The notes beneath the pieces are model-generated. The model was not told the origin of the DNA and did no database searches. It saw nothing but the letters and a program-made list of their open reading frames with translations. 9,955 nucleotides of DNA, taken from the NCBI GenBank assembly GCA_050742975.1, contig JBOGDQ010000145.1, positions 1 to 9,955 on the forward strand, read 5' to 3'. Position numbers and translations under genes: made by a program. Below are positions 1 to 6,442 of the stretch, in pieces. How positions within the stretch are numbered: the stretch's first letter is position 1; each line of letters starts with the position of its first letter. This DNA is from JBDTGE01 sp050742975 (GTDB lineage: Bacteria > Actinomycetota > Actinomycetes > Mycobacteriales > Jatrophihabitantaceae).

Positions 1-1239
1 GTGCGTCACCGGTTGGCCGTTCGGACCGGGCAGCGTGTACCGGTCGACGTCCAGCTTGGCCGGGAAGCCGTAGACGTTGCCGTACTGCTGGAACTTGGCG
101 AAGGTCGCGGACAGCACGTTCGGGTCGAGGATGCGCACGTTGCTGATCGTCGGGTTGGTCGGCGTCAGCGCGGCGACCGACGGCGCCGTCGGCGACTTGT
201 ACGGCACGTAGGTGACGTCGGTGCCGGTCTGGATCGCGTAGGCGTCGCGCGTGGCCTCGATGTTGCGTTTGATGTACGGCGCCTCCTTGGTGCTCGCGTT
301 CGGCTTGACCGACACCTGCTGCACGATCGCCGGGTAGATCCCGCTGATCAGGATGCTCAGCACCATCAGCACGATGAAGCCGATACCCGGGATCAGGGCG
401 CTGCGCAGCCAGAGCGAGGCCAGCACGGCCAACGCGAGAATGATCGCGATCCAGAACAGGATCGTGCGCGCCGGCAGCACCGAGTGCACGTCCGTGTAGG
501 ACGCTCCGGTGAACTTGCTGCGGTCGGAGAAGACCAGGCCGTAGCGGTCGAGCCAGTACGCGACGGCCTTGAGTGCCATGAACACGAAGACGAGCACGGT
601 GATGTGCCGGCGGGCGGCCGGGGTGATCTTCGGACCGGGAGTCTGCAGTCGGATCGCGCCGGACAGGTAGTGCACCGCGACCGAGAGGATCACGGCGAAG
701 ATGATCGCGGTGAAGCCGAAGCTGAGCATCAGCCGGTAGGCCGGGTAGTCCCACGTGAAGAACGAGATGTCACGGTGGAACTGCGGATCCTTGACGCCGA
801 ACGAGCCGCCGTGCAGCCACAGCTGCCACGTCTGCCAGTCGCCCTGCGCGGACATGCCCTCGAACAGGAAGGACAGGACGACGGCCACCGCGAGGATCAG
901 CTTGCGGCGCGGCTCGATCATCACCCGGTAGTGCTCGAGGTTCTGCTGCTCGGCCGACATCGGGCGGAAGGGCGGTCGCAGCAGGTACGCCACCACGAGG
1001 TTCCCACCGATGATGAGGGCCATCAGCACACCGAAGATCGCGAACAGCGTGAGGCGCGTCCAGAGGATCGAGCTGTAGACGTGGCGGTAGCCGAGCTGGC
1101 CGTACCAGAGCCAGTTCACGAACACGCCGGTCAGCTTGACCAGCACGACCAGCAGCACGATCAGCACGCCGACGGCAGACAGGGCGATCTTGGACCTGCG
1201 CGACAGGGTCACGCTGGGCAAGGGCGGCCGCATGGCCAC
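1..1239 (-). CDS. UPF0182 family membrane protein, N-terminal part
   Basis: This reading frame is open from a GTG at 1239 to the left edge (413 codons) without a stop, so the C-terminal half is missing. UPF0182 proteins are usually about 900-1000 residues. The translation begins MAMRPPLPSVTLSRRSK and shows seven hydrophobic stretches, at roughly residues 18-40, 61-85, 114-130, 168-192, 212-230, 258-278 and 283-308. This is the N-terminal seven-span block of the family. Family-typical pieces include NWLWYGQLGYR after the first span and KAVAYWLDRYGL near residue 225. After the last span the chain becomes soluble, probably extracytoplasmic. GTG 1239 is preferred because AGGAG (complement of 1246-1250) lies 6 nt upstream; ATG 1233 is two codons further in. 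The M. tuberculosis homologue is Rv3193c. The biochemical function of the family is unknown. It is divergent from the PPA1309-like gene across a 120-bp gap. Confidence 0.93.
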   Translation of the reverse strand, partial: MAMRPPLPSVTLSRRSKIALSAVGVLIVLLVVLVKLTGVFVNWLWYGQLGYRHVYSSILWTRLTLFAIFGVLMALIIGGNLVVAYLLRPPFRPMSAEQQNLEHYRVMIEPRRKLILAVAVVLSFLFEGMSAQGDWQTWQLWLHGGSFGVKDPQFHRDISFFTWDYPAYRLMLSFGFTAIIFAVILSVAVHYLSGAIRLQTPGPKITPAARRHITVLVFVFMALKAVAYWLDRYGLVFSDRSKFTGASYTDVHSVLPARTILFWIAIILALAVLASLWLRSALIPGIGFIVLMVLSILISGIYPAIVQQVSVKPNASTKEAPYIKRNIEATRDAYAIQTGTDVTYVPYKSPTAPSVAALTPTNPTISNVRILDPNVLSATFAKFQQYGNVYGFPAKLDVDRYTLPGPNGQPVTH

Positions 1240-1359
1240 GAGCAGCTCCTAGCGAATGAGTCGGCGCGAATTGGTCAGCTTCGACGTCAACGTACCGGCC
1301 GGGTCCGCGGTTCCGGAGGCAGGTGCGGGTTCCGGACGCAGGTACGCGAGGATCGATCC

Positions 1360-1851
1360 GTGACCTCTGCACCCGACCAGGCCCTCGAGGCCGCCACCGC
1401 CGAGATCGAGGCCCACGTCGCCGCGGCCGGATGGGACCGGCCGCCGACGCTGTTCGCCCTGGTCAGCCCGGACCTGGCCGGAGCGGAAGGCGGCGGGCTG
1501 ACGCCGGTCGAGCAGGAGGCGCTTCCCGACGGCCCGCTGGACGAGGCGCTCGCGCAGATCGGCTGGCCGCCGGCGGTCGCAGGCTGCGCGCTGAGCCAGG
1601 AGATCGTCATCCTCCCGACGTCCGCGGAGGCCGAACTGCCCGAGGACGGCGACGACCTGGCCGCCGTGGCGAACCACCCCGAGCGGCGCGAGGCGCGGCT
1701 GGTCGTCGCGGTGCTGCGGGACCAGGGGCAGGCGGCGATGCTGCGGCTGCGCGGGCGCGACGGCGAGCCCGACGGTGAGCTGCTCACCGGCAGCGACCTG
1801 GCGCCCAACCTGGCCGAGGCGCTGCTGGCCACCCTGGACGACGAGGACTGA
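1360..1851 (+). CDS. PPA1309 family protein (unknown function)
   Basis: A 163-residue soluble protein with no membrane segment or signal peptide and an acidic character, ending LLATLDDED. Recognisable family sequence includes AGWDRPPTLFALV near residue 25, IGWPPAVAGCAL near 65-76, and NHPERREARLVVAVLRD near 105-121, followed by the conserved LRLRGRDGE and LLTGSDLAPNLAEALLATL tail. I match it by memory to the actinobacterial PPA1309 family, which is often next to UPF0182 and YlbL genes; no function is known. The frame is open upstream to the window edge, but that stretch is antisense to UPF0182. GTG 1360 has GAGG at 1348-1351, 8 nt upstream, and the recognisable family sequence starts just after it. 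It converges on ylbL with only 12 nt between the stop codons, and no hairpin is visible in that gap. Confidence 0.88.
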   Translation: MTSAPDQALEAATAEIEAHVAAAGWDRPPTLFALVSPDLAGAEGGGLTPVEQEALPDGPLDEALAQIGWPPAVAGCALSQEIVILPTSAEAELPEDGDDLAAVANHPERREARLVVAVLRDQGQAAMLRLRGRDGEPDGELLTGSDLAPNLAEALLATLDDED

Positions 1852-1863
1852 CCGGACGAGCGA

Positions 1864-2961
1864 TCAGCAGTGCGGGACGCCCTGCCCGTCCTGCAGCGCG
1901 GCCAGATCACGCACCGCGTCCTTCAACGCCTGGACCTTGATGACGTCCAGGCCGCTGGGCGTCGCACCCCTGACGTCGGCGCAGTTCCCGGCGGGGGCGA
2001 GGAACACCGTCGCCCCGGCGTGCCGCGCCGCGATCATCTTCAGCTGGATGCCGCCGATCGGGCCCACGCTGCCGCTCGGATCGATCGTCCCGGTACCGGC
2101 GATGAACCTGCCCTTGGTCAGGTCGGCCGTCCCGACCTTGTCCATGATCCCCAGCGCGAACATCAGGCCGGCCGACGGTCCGCCGATCTGGTTGCCGAGC
2201 CCCAGATCCACCTCGAACGGCAGCTGGCAGATGTCGGGGCTGACCGCGATCCCGAGCGAGGCTCCGGTGCGGCCCTTGAGCGGCTGGCCCAGCGCGATCG
2301 TCACCGTCTTCGGCTTGCCGTCGCGCAGCACGACGACCGGAACCTTCGTGCCGGGCGTCTGCTTCTGCAGGATCGTGGTCAGCTTGTCGCTCGTGTCGGC
2401 GGGCTGCCCGGCAACCGTCCGGAACAGGTCAGACGGCTTCAGCAGCTTGTACGAGGCGCCGGCGCTGTTGACGCTCAGCACGCCGAAGCGCTGCGGATAG
2501 CCGAGCTGGCACGCAGCGGCGGCAATCGCGCTGTCCTGCGACTGCGTGAAGTCCTGCGTGTTCTGCTGGTTGACCTGCTGCTCGGACTGGCCGGGTGGGA
2601 AGACCGACGCCTTCGGAACGACGACCTCGTCGTGCTTGAGCCAGCCCACGACCGCCCCGAACGCGGTCAGCGGCGCGGTCGACACGTCCACCGTCGTCAT
2701 GTTCAGGTGCCCGGTGGTGGCGTTCGCCTTCTTGCCGTTGATGACGATGATCTGGTTGCCGCTGTCGTCGCTGCCGAGCGTGTTGTACGTCGGACCCGGC
2801 GACAGGACCACGTACGGCACCGGCATCGTCAGCGCCAGGATGAACAGGACCAGGAACACCACGGTGGCGACGAGCAGGGCCCGGACCCGCCGGCTCAGCC
2901 GCGCGAACGGACGGGCGCCGGGAACCGCCCACCATTTCGGGGGCGGGGGCGGCTGAGTCAC
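1864..2961 (-). CDS. YlbL family membrane-anchored PDZ / Lon-like (S16) serine protease
   Basis: A 365-residue protein. It has a proline-rich cytoplasmic N terminus (TQPPPPPKWW), one transmembrane anchor at about residues 28-47, then the family signature SPGPTYNTLG. A degenerate PDZ region covers about 157-222 (GVLSVNSAGASYKLLKPSDLF...) and a Lon-type S16 domain about 230-352. The catalytic serine is in GGPSAG (about S263) and the catalytic lysine in GGIQLKMIAA (about K308), so the Ser-Lys dyad is intact. There is no ATPase domain, as expected for YlbL/SdrC-type proteins. The topology places the protease outside the membrane. Three extracytoplasmic cysteines are present, one of them the last residue. 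The frame extends 28 codons further upstream, but GTG 2961 starts the familiar sequence and has a -10-like hexamer 6 nt before it. The M. tuberculosis homologue is Rv3194c. Substrates in actinobacteria are unknown. Confidence 0.93.
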   Translation of the reverse strand: MTQPPPPPKWWAVPGARPFARLSRRVRALLVATVVFLVLFILALTMPVPYVVLSPGPTYNTLGSDDSGNQIIVINGKKANATTGHLNMTTVDVSTAPLTAFGAVVGWLKHDEVVVPKASVFPPGQSEQQVNQQNTQDFTQSQDSAIAAAACQLGYPQRFGVLSVNSAGASYKLLKPSDLFRTVAGQPADTSDKLTTILQKQTPGTKVPVVVLRDGKPKTVTIALGQPLKGRTGASLGIAVSPDICQLPFEVDLGLGNQIGGPSAGLMFALGIMDKVGTADLTKGRFIAGTGTIDPSGSVGPIGGIQLKMIAARHAGATVFLAPAGNCADVRGATPSGLDVIKVQALKDAVRDLAALQDGQGVPHC

Positions 2962-2967
2962 CCCGGC

Positions 2968-2973
2968 AGCGTA
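2968..2973 (-). promoter_or_regulatory. Probable -10 element of ylbL (leaderless type)
   Basis: TACGCT on the minus strand matches the actinobacterial TANNNT pattern and is followed by 6 nt (GCCGGG) and then the GTG start. There is no Shine-Dalgarno sequence in between, which fits transcription starting at or next to the start codon. A convincing -35 hexamer is not seen. It lies in the 34-nt gap behind the 67-aa membrane-protein gene, so ylbL may be transcribed both from here and by read-through. Confidence 0.4.
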
Positions 2974-2995
2974 TCTGCCCTGCTTGTGCAGTCGA

Positions 2996-3199
2996 TCAGT
3001 CGCCGGTACCGCTCGTGACCGGCGGGCTGACGCGATGCGCGCCACGGGCCGGGACGGTCAGCGCGTCGAGGTAGTCGCGGTGCGCCTGCATCGACTCCGG
3101 CGTGTCGAGTCGACGGGCCGGACGTCCGCGCAACCACGCCCAGACCGCTGCGAGCACTGTCGCCACGACCGGCACCGACAACCACAACGCCCACGCCAT
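2996..3199 (-). CDS. Small single-span membrane protein (67 aa), unknown function
   Basis: The protein begins MAWALWLSVPVVATVLAAVWAWLRGRP: one hydrophobic segment at about residues 2-23 followed directly by arginines, giving an N-out/C-in anchor by the positive-inside rule. The cytoplasmic remainder (about 44 residues) contains RLDTPESMQAHRDYLDAL, which looks helical, and a flexible tail VSPPVTSGTGD. I do not recognise a named family. ATG 3199 is chosen because it starts the hydrophobic segment and has TAGCCT 7 nt upstream; the frame is open much further upstream, but only as antisense to the zincin-like gene. It sits immediately upstream of ylbL on the same strand (34-nt gap) and is divergent from the zincin-like gene (90 bp). 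It could be a small partner of the YlbL protease, which is inference from position only. Confidence 0.72.
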   Translation of the reverse strand: MAWALWLSVPVVATVLAAVWAWLRGRPARRLDTPESMQAHRDYLDALTVPARGAHRVSPPVTSGTGD

Positions 3200-3206
3200 G
3201 CGCGCG

Positions 3207-3212
3207 AGGCTA
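3207..3212 (-). promoter_or_regulatory. Probable -10 element of the 67-aa membrane protein gene
   Basis: TAGCCT on the minus strand ends 7 nt before ATG 3199, again without a Shine-Dalgarno sequence in between. This gives a leaderless-type arrangement matching the divergent promoter at 3277-3282. No clear -35 hexamer is seen. Confidence 0.35.
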
Positions 3213-3252
3213 CCGCCGCGAATGCGTTCGCCCTGCGCGCAACGCGGAACGA

Positions 3253-3282
3253 TCGGCACGGCTGGCACGTCGCTACTACCGT
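3253..3282 (+). promoter_or_regulatory. Probable promoter of the zincin-like gene (leaderless type)
   Basis: A -35-like TCGGCA at 3253-3258 (4 of 6 matches to TTGACA) is separated by 18 nt from TACCGT at 3277-3282. That hexamer is followed by 7 nt (GAACCCT) and ATG 3290. No Shine-Dalgarno sequence precedes the ATG, so the transcript probably begins at or very near the start codon. It is the best-formed promoter in the window. Confidence 0.45.
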
Positions 3283-3289
3283 GAACCCT

Positions 3290-4582
3290 ATGACGAACCC
3301 GCCGAACCCGTTCGGCTTCGGACCGGGGTCGGGTGGCCCCGGCGATCCGTCCGGTCAGATGCCGCTGTTCAACGAGCTGCAGAAGCTGCTGTCCTGGTCG
3401 GGCGGTCCGGTGAACTGGGACCTGGCCAAGCAGCTCGCCGTCTCGACACTGGCCGGAGCGAACCAGCCGGTGGACGCGGCCGAGCGTGCCGCCACCGCAG
3501 ACGCGATCCGGCTCGCCGACCTGTGGCTGGACGAGGTCACCGAGCTGCCGTCCGGCGTGAGCAGCGTCGACACGTGGACCCGGATGGACTGGCTGGACAA
3601 GACGTTGCCGGTCTGGTCCTCGCTCTGCGATCCGGTCGCGGCCCGCGTCGTCGCGGCGATGTCCTCGGCCATCCCGGCCGAGCAGCTCGAAGCGCTCGGT
3701 GCCGGCAACCCGCTCGCCGGGATCATGAACCAGGTGGGCGGACTGATGTTCGGCGCCCAGGTCGGGCAGGGCCTCGGCGCGCTGTCGCGCGAAGTGGTCG
3801 CCGCAACCGACGTCGGAATCCCGCTCGGCCCGAACGGTGTCGCCGCCCTGATCCCGGAGAACGTGGCCGACTTCGGCGAGGGCCTCGAGCGTCCGGCCGA
3901 CGAGGTGCGCCTCTACCTCGCGCTGCGCGAGGCGGCCCACCAGCGCCTGTTCGCGCACGTGCCGTGGCTGCGCCAGCGCCTGCTGGAGGCCGTCGAGAGC
4001 TATGCGCGCGGGATCACGGTCGACATGTCCGCGATCGAGCGGGCCATGGGCGAGGTCGACCCGTCGAACCCGGAGAGCGTGCAGAACGCCTTGTCCGGTG
4101 GGCTGTTCGAGCCCGAGACCACGCCGGAGCAGCAGGCCGCGCTCCGGCGCCTGGAGACCCTGCTCGCGCTCGTCGAGGGGTGGGTGGACGCCGTGGTTGC
4201 GGCCGCGGCCGGCGATCGCATGCCCGGTGCGGACGCGCTGCGCGAGGCGTCCCGGCGCCGCCGCGCGACGGGCGGACCGGCGGAGCAGACCTTCGCCACG
4301 CTCGTCGGCCTGGAGCTGCGGCCGCGCCGGCTACGCGAGGCGGCCGCGCTGTGGTGGAGCGTCACCGAGAAGCACGGCGTCGGCGGTCGGGACGCGCTGT
4401 GGGCGCACCCGGACCTGCTGCCGAGCGCGGACGACCTGGACGATCCGCTGGGCTTCGCCGACACGATGGGCAGCGCGAACGACCTGACGGCGCCGACCGA
4501 CGATGCCGCGGTGACCGGCACAAGCGCGGGCACGGACGCGGGCACGGACGACGTGACGGACGCGGACGACGCCGAGAGCTAG
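3290..4582 (+). CDS. Zincin-like protein, DUF2342 / zinc-dependent metalloprotease family
   Basis: A 430-residue protein beginning MTNPPNPFGFGPGSGG, with a Gly/Pro-rich N terminus. Conserved DUF2342 blocks follow: NWDLAKQLA (43-51), NPLAGIMNQVGGLMFGAQVGQGLGALSREV (about 140-169), and DEVRLYLALREAAHQRLFAHVPWLRQRL (204-231). Next come the YARGITVDMSAIERAMGEVDP block and an EGWVDAVV helix near 297. The tail from about 405 is low-complexity Asp/Thr/Gly. From memory, F420-associated relatives carry HExxH where this protein has REAAH (213-217). No HExxH occurs anywhere in it, so calling it an active metalloprotease is doubtful. ATG 3290 is chosen because it starts the family N terminus and has TACCGT 7 nt upstream. 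The M. tuberculosis homologue is Rv3195. It converges on the YgjP-like gene, and the two stop codons share CTAG. Confidence 0.9.
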   Translation: MTNPPNPFGFGPGSGGPGDPSGQMPLFNELQKLLSWSGGPVNWDLAKQLAVSTLAGANQPVDAAERAATADAIRLADLWLDEVTELPSGVSSVDTWTRMDWLDKTLPVWSSLCDPVAARVVAAMSSAIPAEQLEALGAGNPLAGIMNQVGGLMFGAQVGQGLGALSREVVAATDVGIPLGPNGVAALIPENVADFGEGLERPADEVRLYLALREAAHQRLFAHVPWLRQRLLEAVESYARGITVDMSAIERAMGEVDPSNPESVQNALSGGLFEPETTPEQQAALRRLETLLALVEGWVDAVVAAAAGDRMPGADALREASRRRRATGGPAEQTFATLVGLELRPRRLREAAALWWSVTEKHGVGGRDALWAHPDLLPSADDLDDPLGFADTMGSANDLTAPTDDAAVTGTSAGTDAGTDDVTDADDAES

Positions 4583-5151
4583 ACCAGCTCCTCGCCCAGG
4601 TCATCGTCCAGGTCGTCGGCGAAGGACAGCCCGGCGGCCGCGCTGATGCCGTCGAGGTAGCCACGCGCCCGCTCGGTGCGCGGGTAGCGATCGACCAGCG
4701 CCCAGAACTGCGGCCCGTGACCGGGTTCGAGCAGGTGGGTGAGTTCGTGCACGAGCACGTAGTCCTGCACCCACGCCGGCAACTCCCGCAGCCGCTCGGA
4801 CATCCGAATGGTGCGATCGACCGGCGTGCACGAGGCCCAGCGGGTGCGCATGTTGCCGACCCAGCGCACGCTGACCGGCCGGGCGCGCCCGTCCAGGTAC
4901 GTTCGGGACAGCTCGTCCGCACGGCTCGCCAGGCCCGCGTCACCGGCGGTCCGGCGGCGGCCGGGCTGCGTGCCCGAATCCAGCCGGGCCACCATCTTCG
5001 CCACCCACTGCGCCTCTTCCGCGCGGGTGAACCGGGCCGGGATCAGCACCACGATCCGCGCGCCGTCGCGGTACGCCGACACGGTGCGGCGGCGGCGCGC
5101 GCTGCGCCGGACCTCGACGTTGGCCGCCGCGGGATCGCTCGCTGTGCTCAC
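4579..5151 (-). CDS. YgjP-like / DUF45 M48-type metallopeptidase
   Basis: A 190-residue cytoplasmic protein. The N-terminal part is Arg-rich (VRRSARRRRTVSAYRDG) and leads into the strand-rich region typical of YgjP-like proteins. The family core is RTRWASCTPVDRTIRMSERLRELPAWVQDYVLVHELTHLLEPGHGPQFW given here only as a span, residues about 103-150. Zinc ligands in HExxHxxxxxH form are H135, H139 and H145, with E136 as catalytic base, and GHGPQFW follows as in the family. All catalytic residues are present, so activity is likely; substrates are unknown. The C terminus is acidic (DDLDDDLGEELV). The frame extends to a TTG two codons upstream, but GTG 5151 has TAGCGT 6 nt before it. It is divergent from the ThiF-like gene across the DnaA-box region and overlaps the zincin-like gene by 4 bp at its 3' end. 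Confidence 0.9.
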   Translation of the reverse strand: MSTASDPAAANVEVRRSARRRRTVSAYRDGARIVVLIPARFTRAEEAQWVAKMVARLDSGTQPGRRRTAGDAGLASRADELSRTYLDGRARPVSVRWVGNMRTRWASCTPVDRTIRMSERLRELPAWVQDYVLVHELTHLLEPGHGPQFWALVDRYPRTERARGYLDGISAAAGLSFADDLDDDLGEELV

Positions 5152-5157
5152 GCGCAA

Positions 5158-5163
5158 ACGCTA
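5158..5163 (-). promoter_or_regulatory. Probable -10 element of the YgjP-like gene
   Basis: TAGCGT on the minus strand matches TANNNT and is followed by 6 nt (TTGCGC) and GTG 5151. There is no Shine-Dalgarno sequence and no clear -35, so this is again a leaderless-type start. Confidence 0.4.
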
Positions 5164-5211
5164 ACCCAGGCCACCGTCAGCACGCGGTGCGGATCGACCG
5201 GCACGCCCTGC

Positions 5212-5348
5212 TTGTCCACAAGCGACCCGCGTCGTCCACAACGACGGCGCCGGAAAATCCGGTGCCGTCCACACCTTCATCCACAGATGTGGACATTCAC
5301 TTCAGGGTTACCTGGGCGTCACCTTCAGTCCTTCGGGGCTGTGGATAA
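5212..5348. promoter_or_regulatory. Cluster of six DnaA-box-like 9-mers
   Basis: Six 9-mers with the core TCCACA lie within 137 bp of non-coding DNA. Plus strand: TTGTCCACA 5212-5220, TCGTCCACA 5232-5240, CCGTCCACA 5265-5273, TCATCCACA 5277-5285. Minus strand: ATGTCCACA 5288-5296 and TTATCCACA 5340-5348. The first is the exact actinobacterial DnaA consensus and the last is the exact E. coli consensus; the other four differ at one to two of the first three bases. Four boxes point right and two point left. Boxes 4 and 5 form a palindrome, TCCACA-GA-TGTGGA, at 5280-5293. At about 70% GC I estimate far fewer than one such core by chance in this length. There is no visible AT-rich unwinding element and no dnaA or dnaN, so a DnaA-titrating or DnaA-regulated site is more likely than oriC. 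The rest of 5164-5386 holds no gene. Confidence 0.75.
5243..5269. repeat. Strong inverted repeat (12-bp stem, AAA loop)
   Basis: GACGGCGCCGGA and TCCGGTGCCGTC pair over 12 positions (one G-T wobble) around a 3-nt AAA loop. The element lies between DnaA-like boxes 2 and 3, and its right arm overlaps box 3. Because it lies between divergent genes it is not a terminator for either. Confidence 0.7.
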
Positions 5349-5386
5349 CGGCCGGGCGAATCGGCCGGAAGTGGGACAGTGTGCCG

Positions 5387-6394
5387 ATGATGCCGCACGT
5401 CGTCGACCGGATGCTCAACCCGGCGACGCGCCTGCTCTGGCGCTCTAGCACGACCCTGCAGCTCGAACTCGGTAGCCGGGCGGTGGTCGTCGACGGACCC
5501 GCCGCGCGAGCCGTCCGGCGGCTGGCCGGCCGCCGGCTGCCCGAGGTGCCGATCAGTGCCGGGCGGGCCGACCCCGTCCTGCGCGCCCTCAGCGAGACCG
5601 GCTTCCTGTGGCCGCGTCCGCTCGAGGACGAGGACGAGCGGCTCGCCCCGCCGGCGCCGCGGCTGGCGGCCGAGCTCACCGCTCTGGCCGCACGAAACGG
5701 GCAGCGTGCCGCCGAGTTGCTGAGCGCCCGCCGGCACGTCACGGTCGTGGTCCACGGCTCGGGACGCTGCGGGCCGCACATCGCCGCGATCCTCGGTGCG
5801 GCCGGCATCGGCCGCATCCACGTCCTGGACCTGAGCGCGGTCCGGCTGCAGCAGAGCGTCCCCGGCGGCCTGTCTCCCGACGACGAGGGGCGCAACGTCA
5901 GCTCGGCAGCCGCCGAGGCGATCCGTCGCGCGGCACCGGACGCGGACATCGGCCCGCTACCCCCGCAGGAGCGACCGGACCTGGTCGTGCTGGCCTGCGA
6001 CGAGCCGGTCGATCCGGACCGCCGCTCGGCGCTGCACGCCCGTGGGACCGCCCACCTGCTGGTCCGGCTCGGGACCGATCACGGCGTCGTCGGCCCACTG
6101 GTGATCCCTGGGCTGACCAGCTGCCTGCGCTGTGCCGACCTGCACCGCCTCGACCGCGATCCCGCGTGGACCGCGCTCGCCGTTCAGCTCGCCACTCCCC
6201 AGCGCGGGAGTGGTTCGGACGTCGCGCAGGCCACCCTGATCGCCGGGCTCGCGTCGCAGCAGGCCATCGCCTTCCTCGACGGCGACCAGCCGGCGACGAT
6301 CGACGGAACGCTGGAGCAGCATCTGCCGGACTGGCGGATCCGGCGCCGCTCGTGGCCGGTGCACCCGGACTGCGAGTGCTCGGACCCGCGATGA
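5387..6394 (+). CDS. ThiF/E1-like (MoeB superfamily) protein, possible N-terminal RRE-like domain
   Basis: About 335 residues. The first 75 or so (TRLLWRSSTTLQLELGSRAVVVDG...) resemble the small winged-helix domain at the front of some peptide-modifying ThiF-like proteins; this is a pattern impression only. An E1-type Rossmann domain follows: glycine loop GSGRCG (124-129) after the strand HVTVVVH, acidic D148 at the end of the second strand (IHVLDL), and ACDEPVDPDRRSALHARG (about 204-220). Four candidate zinc cysteines are present in CLRC (246, 249) and CEC (329, 331). The E1 signature around the second strand is atypical, with no clear SNLxRQ, so adenylating activity is uncertain. ATG 5387 is chosen because GACAGT lies 6 nt before it; GTG 5381 and ATG 5390 are in-frame alternatives. 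The M. tuberculosis positional match is Rv3196. No ubiquitin-like or peptide substrate gene is visible nearby. Confidence 0.85.
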   Translation: MMPHVVDRMLNPATRLLWRSSTTLQLELGSRAVVVDGPAARAVRRLAGRRLPEVPISAGRADPVLRALSETGFLWPRPLEDEDERLAPPAPRLAAELTALAARNGQRAAELLSARRHVTVVVHGSGRCGPHIAAILGAAGIGRIHVLDLSAVRLQQSVPGGLSPDDEGRNVSSAAAEAIRRAAPDADIGPLPPQERPDLVVLACDEPVDPDRRSALHARGTAHLLVRLGTDHGVVGPLVIPGLTSCLRCADLHRLDRDPAWTALAVQLATPQRGSGSDVAQATLIAGLASQQAIAFLDGDQPATIDGTLEQHLPDWRIRRRSWPVHPDCECSDPR

Positions 6395-6442
6395 GCCCCA
6401 GCGCGAAAGGCGCGTCCGAGGCCGTTGGGCACAATGGGGCGC

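Noticed and set aside
1..1359. A 453-codon open frame on the plus strand running into the PPA1309-like gene
   Set aside because: Its translation is low-complexity and Arg/Asp/His-rich, and it is antisense to a clear UPF0182 protein. It is a GC-rich shadow frame; only 1360-1851 is real.
3200..3958. Upstream extension of the 67-aa membrane protein to 320 codons
   Set aside because: The added part is antisense to conserved blocks of the zincin-like protein and looks like shadow sequence. The hydrophobic segment begins at ATG 3199 right after a -10-like hexamer.
4516..4560. Short GGGCACGGACGC-type repeat near the end of the zincin-like gene
   Set aside because: It encodes a low-complexity Thr/Asp/Gly tail; simple codon repetition explains it.
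5164..5386. The chromosomal origin oriC
   Set aside because: dnaA, dnaN, rpmH and other usual origin neighbours are absent and no AT-rich unwinding stretch is visible. The DnaA-box cluster is therefore reported as an ectopic cluster.
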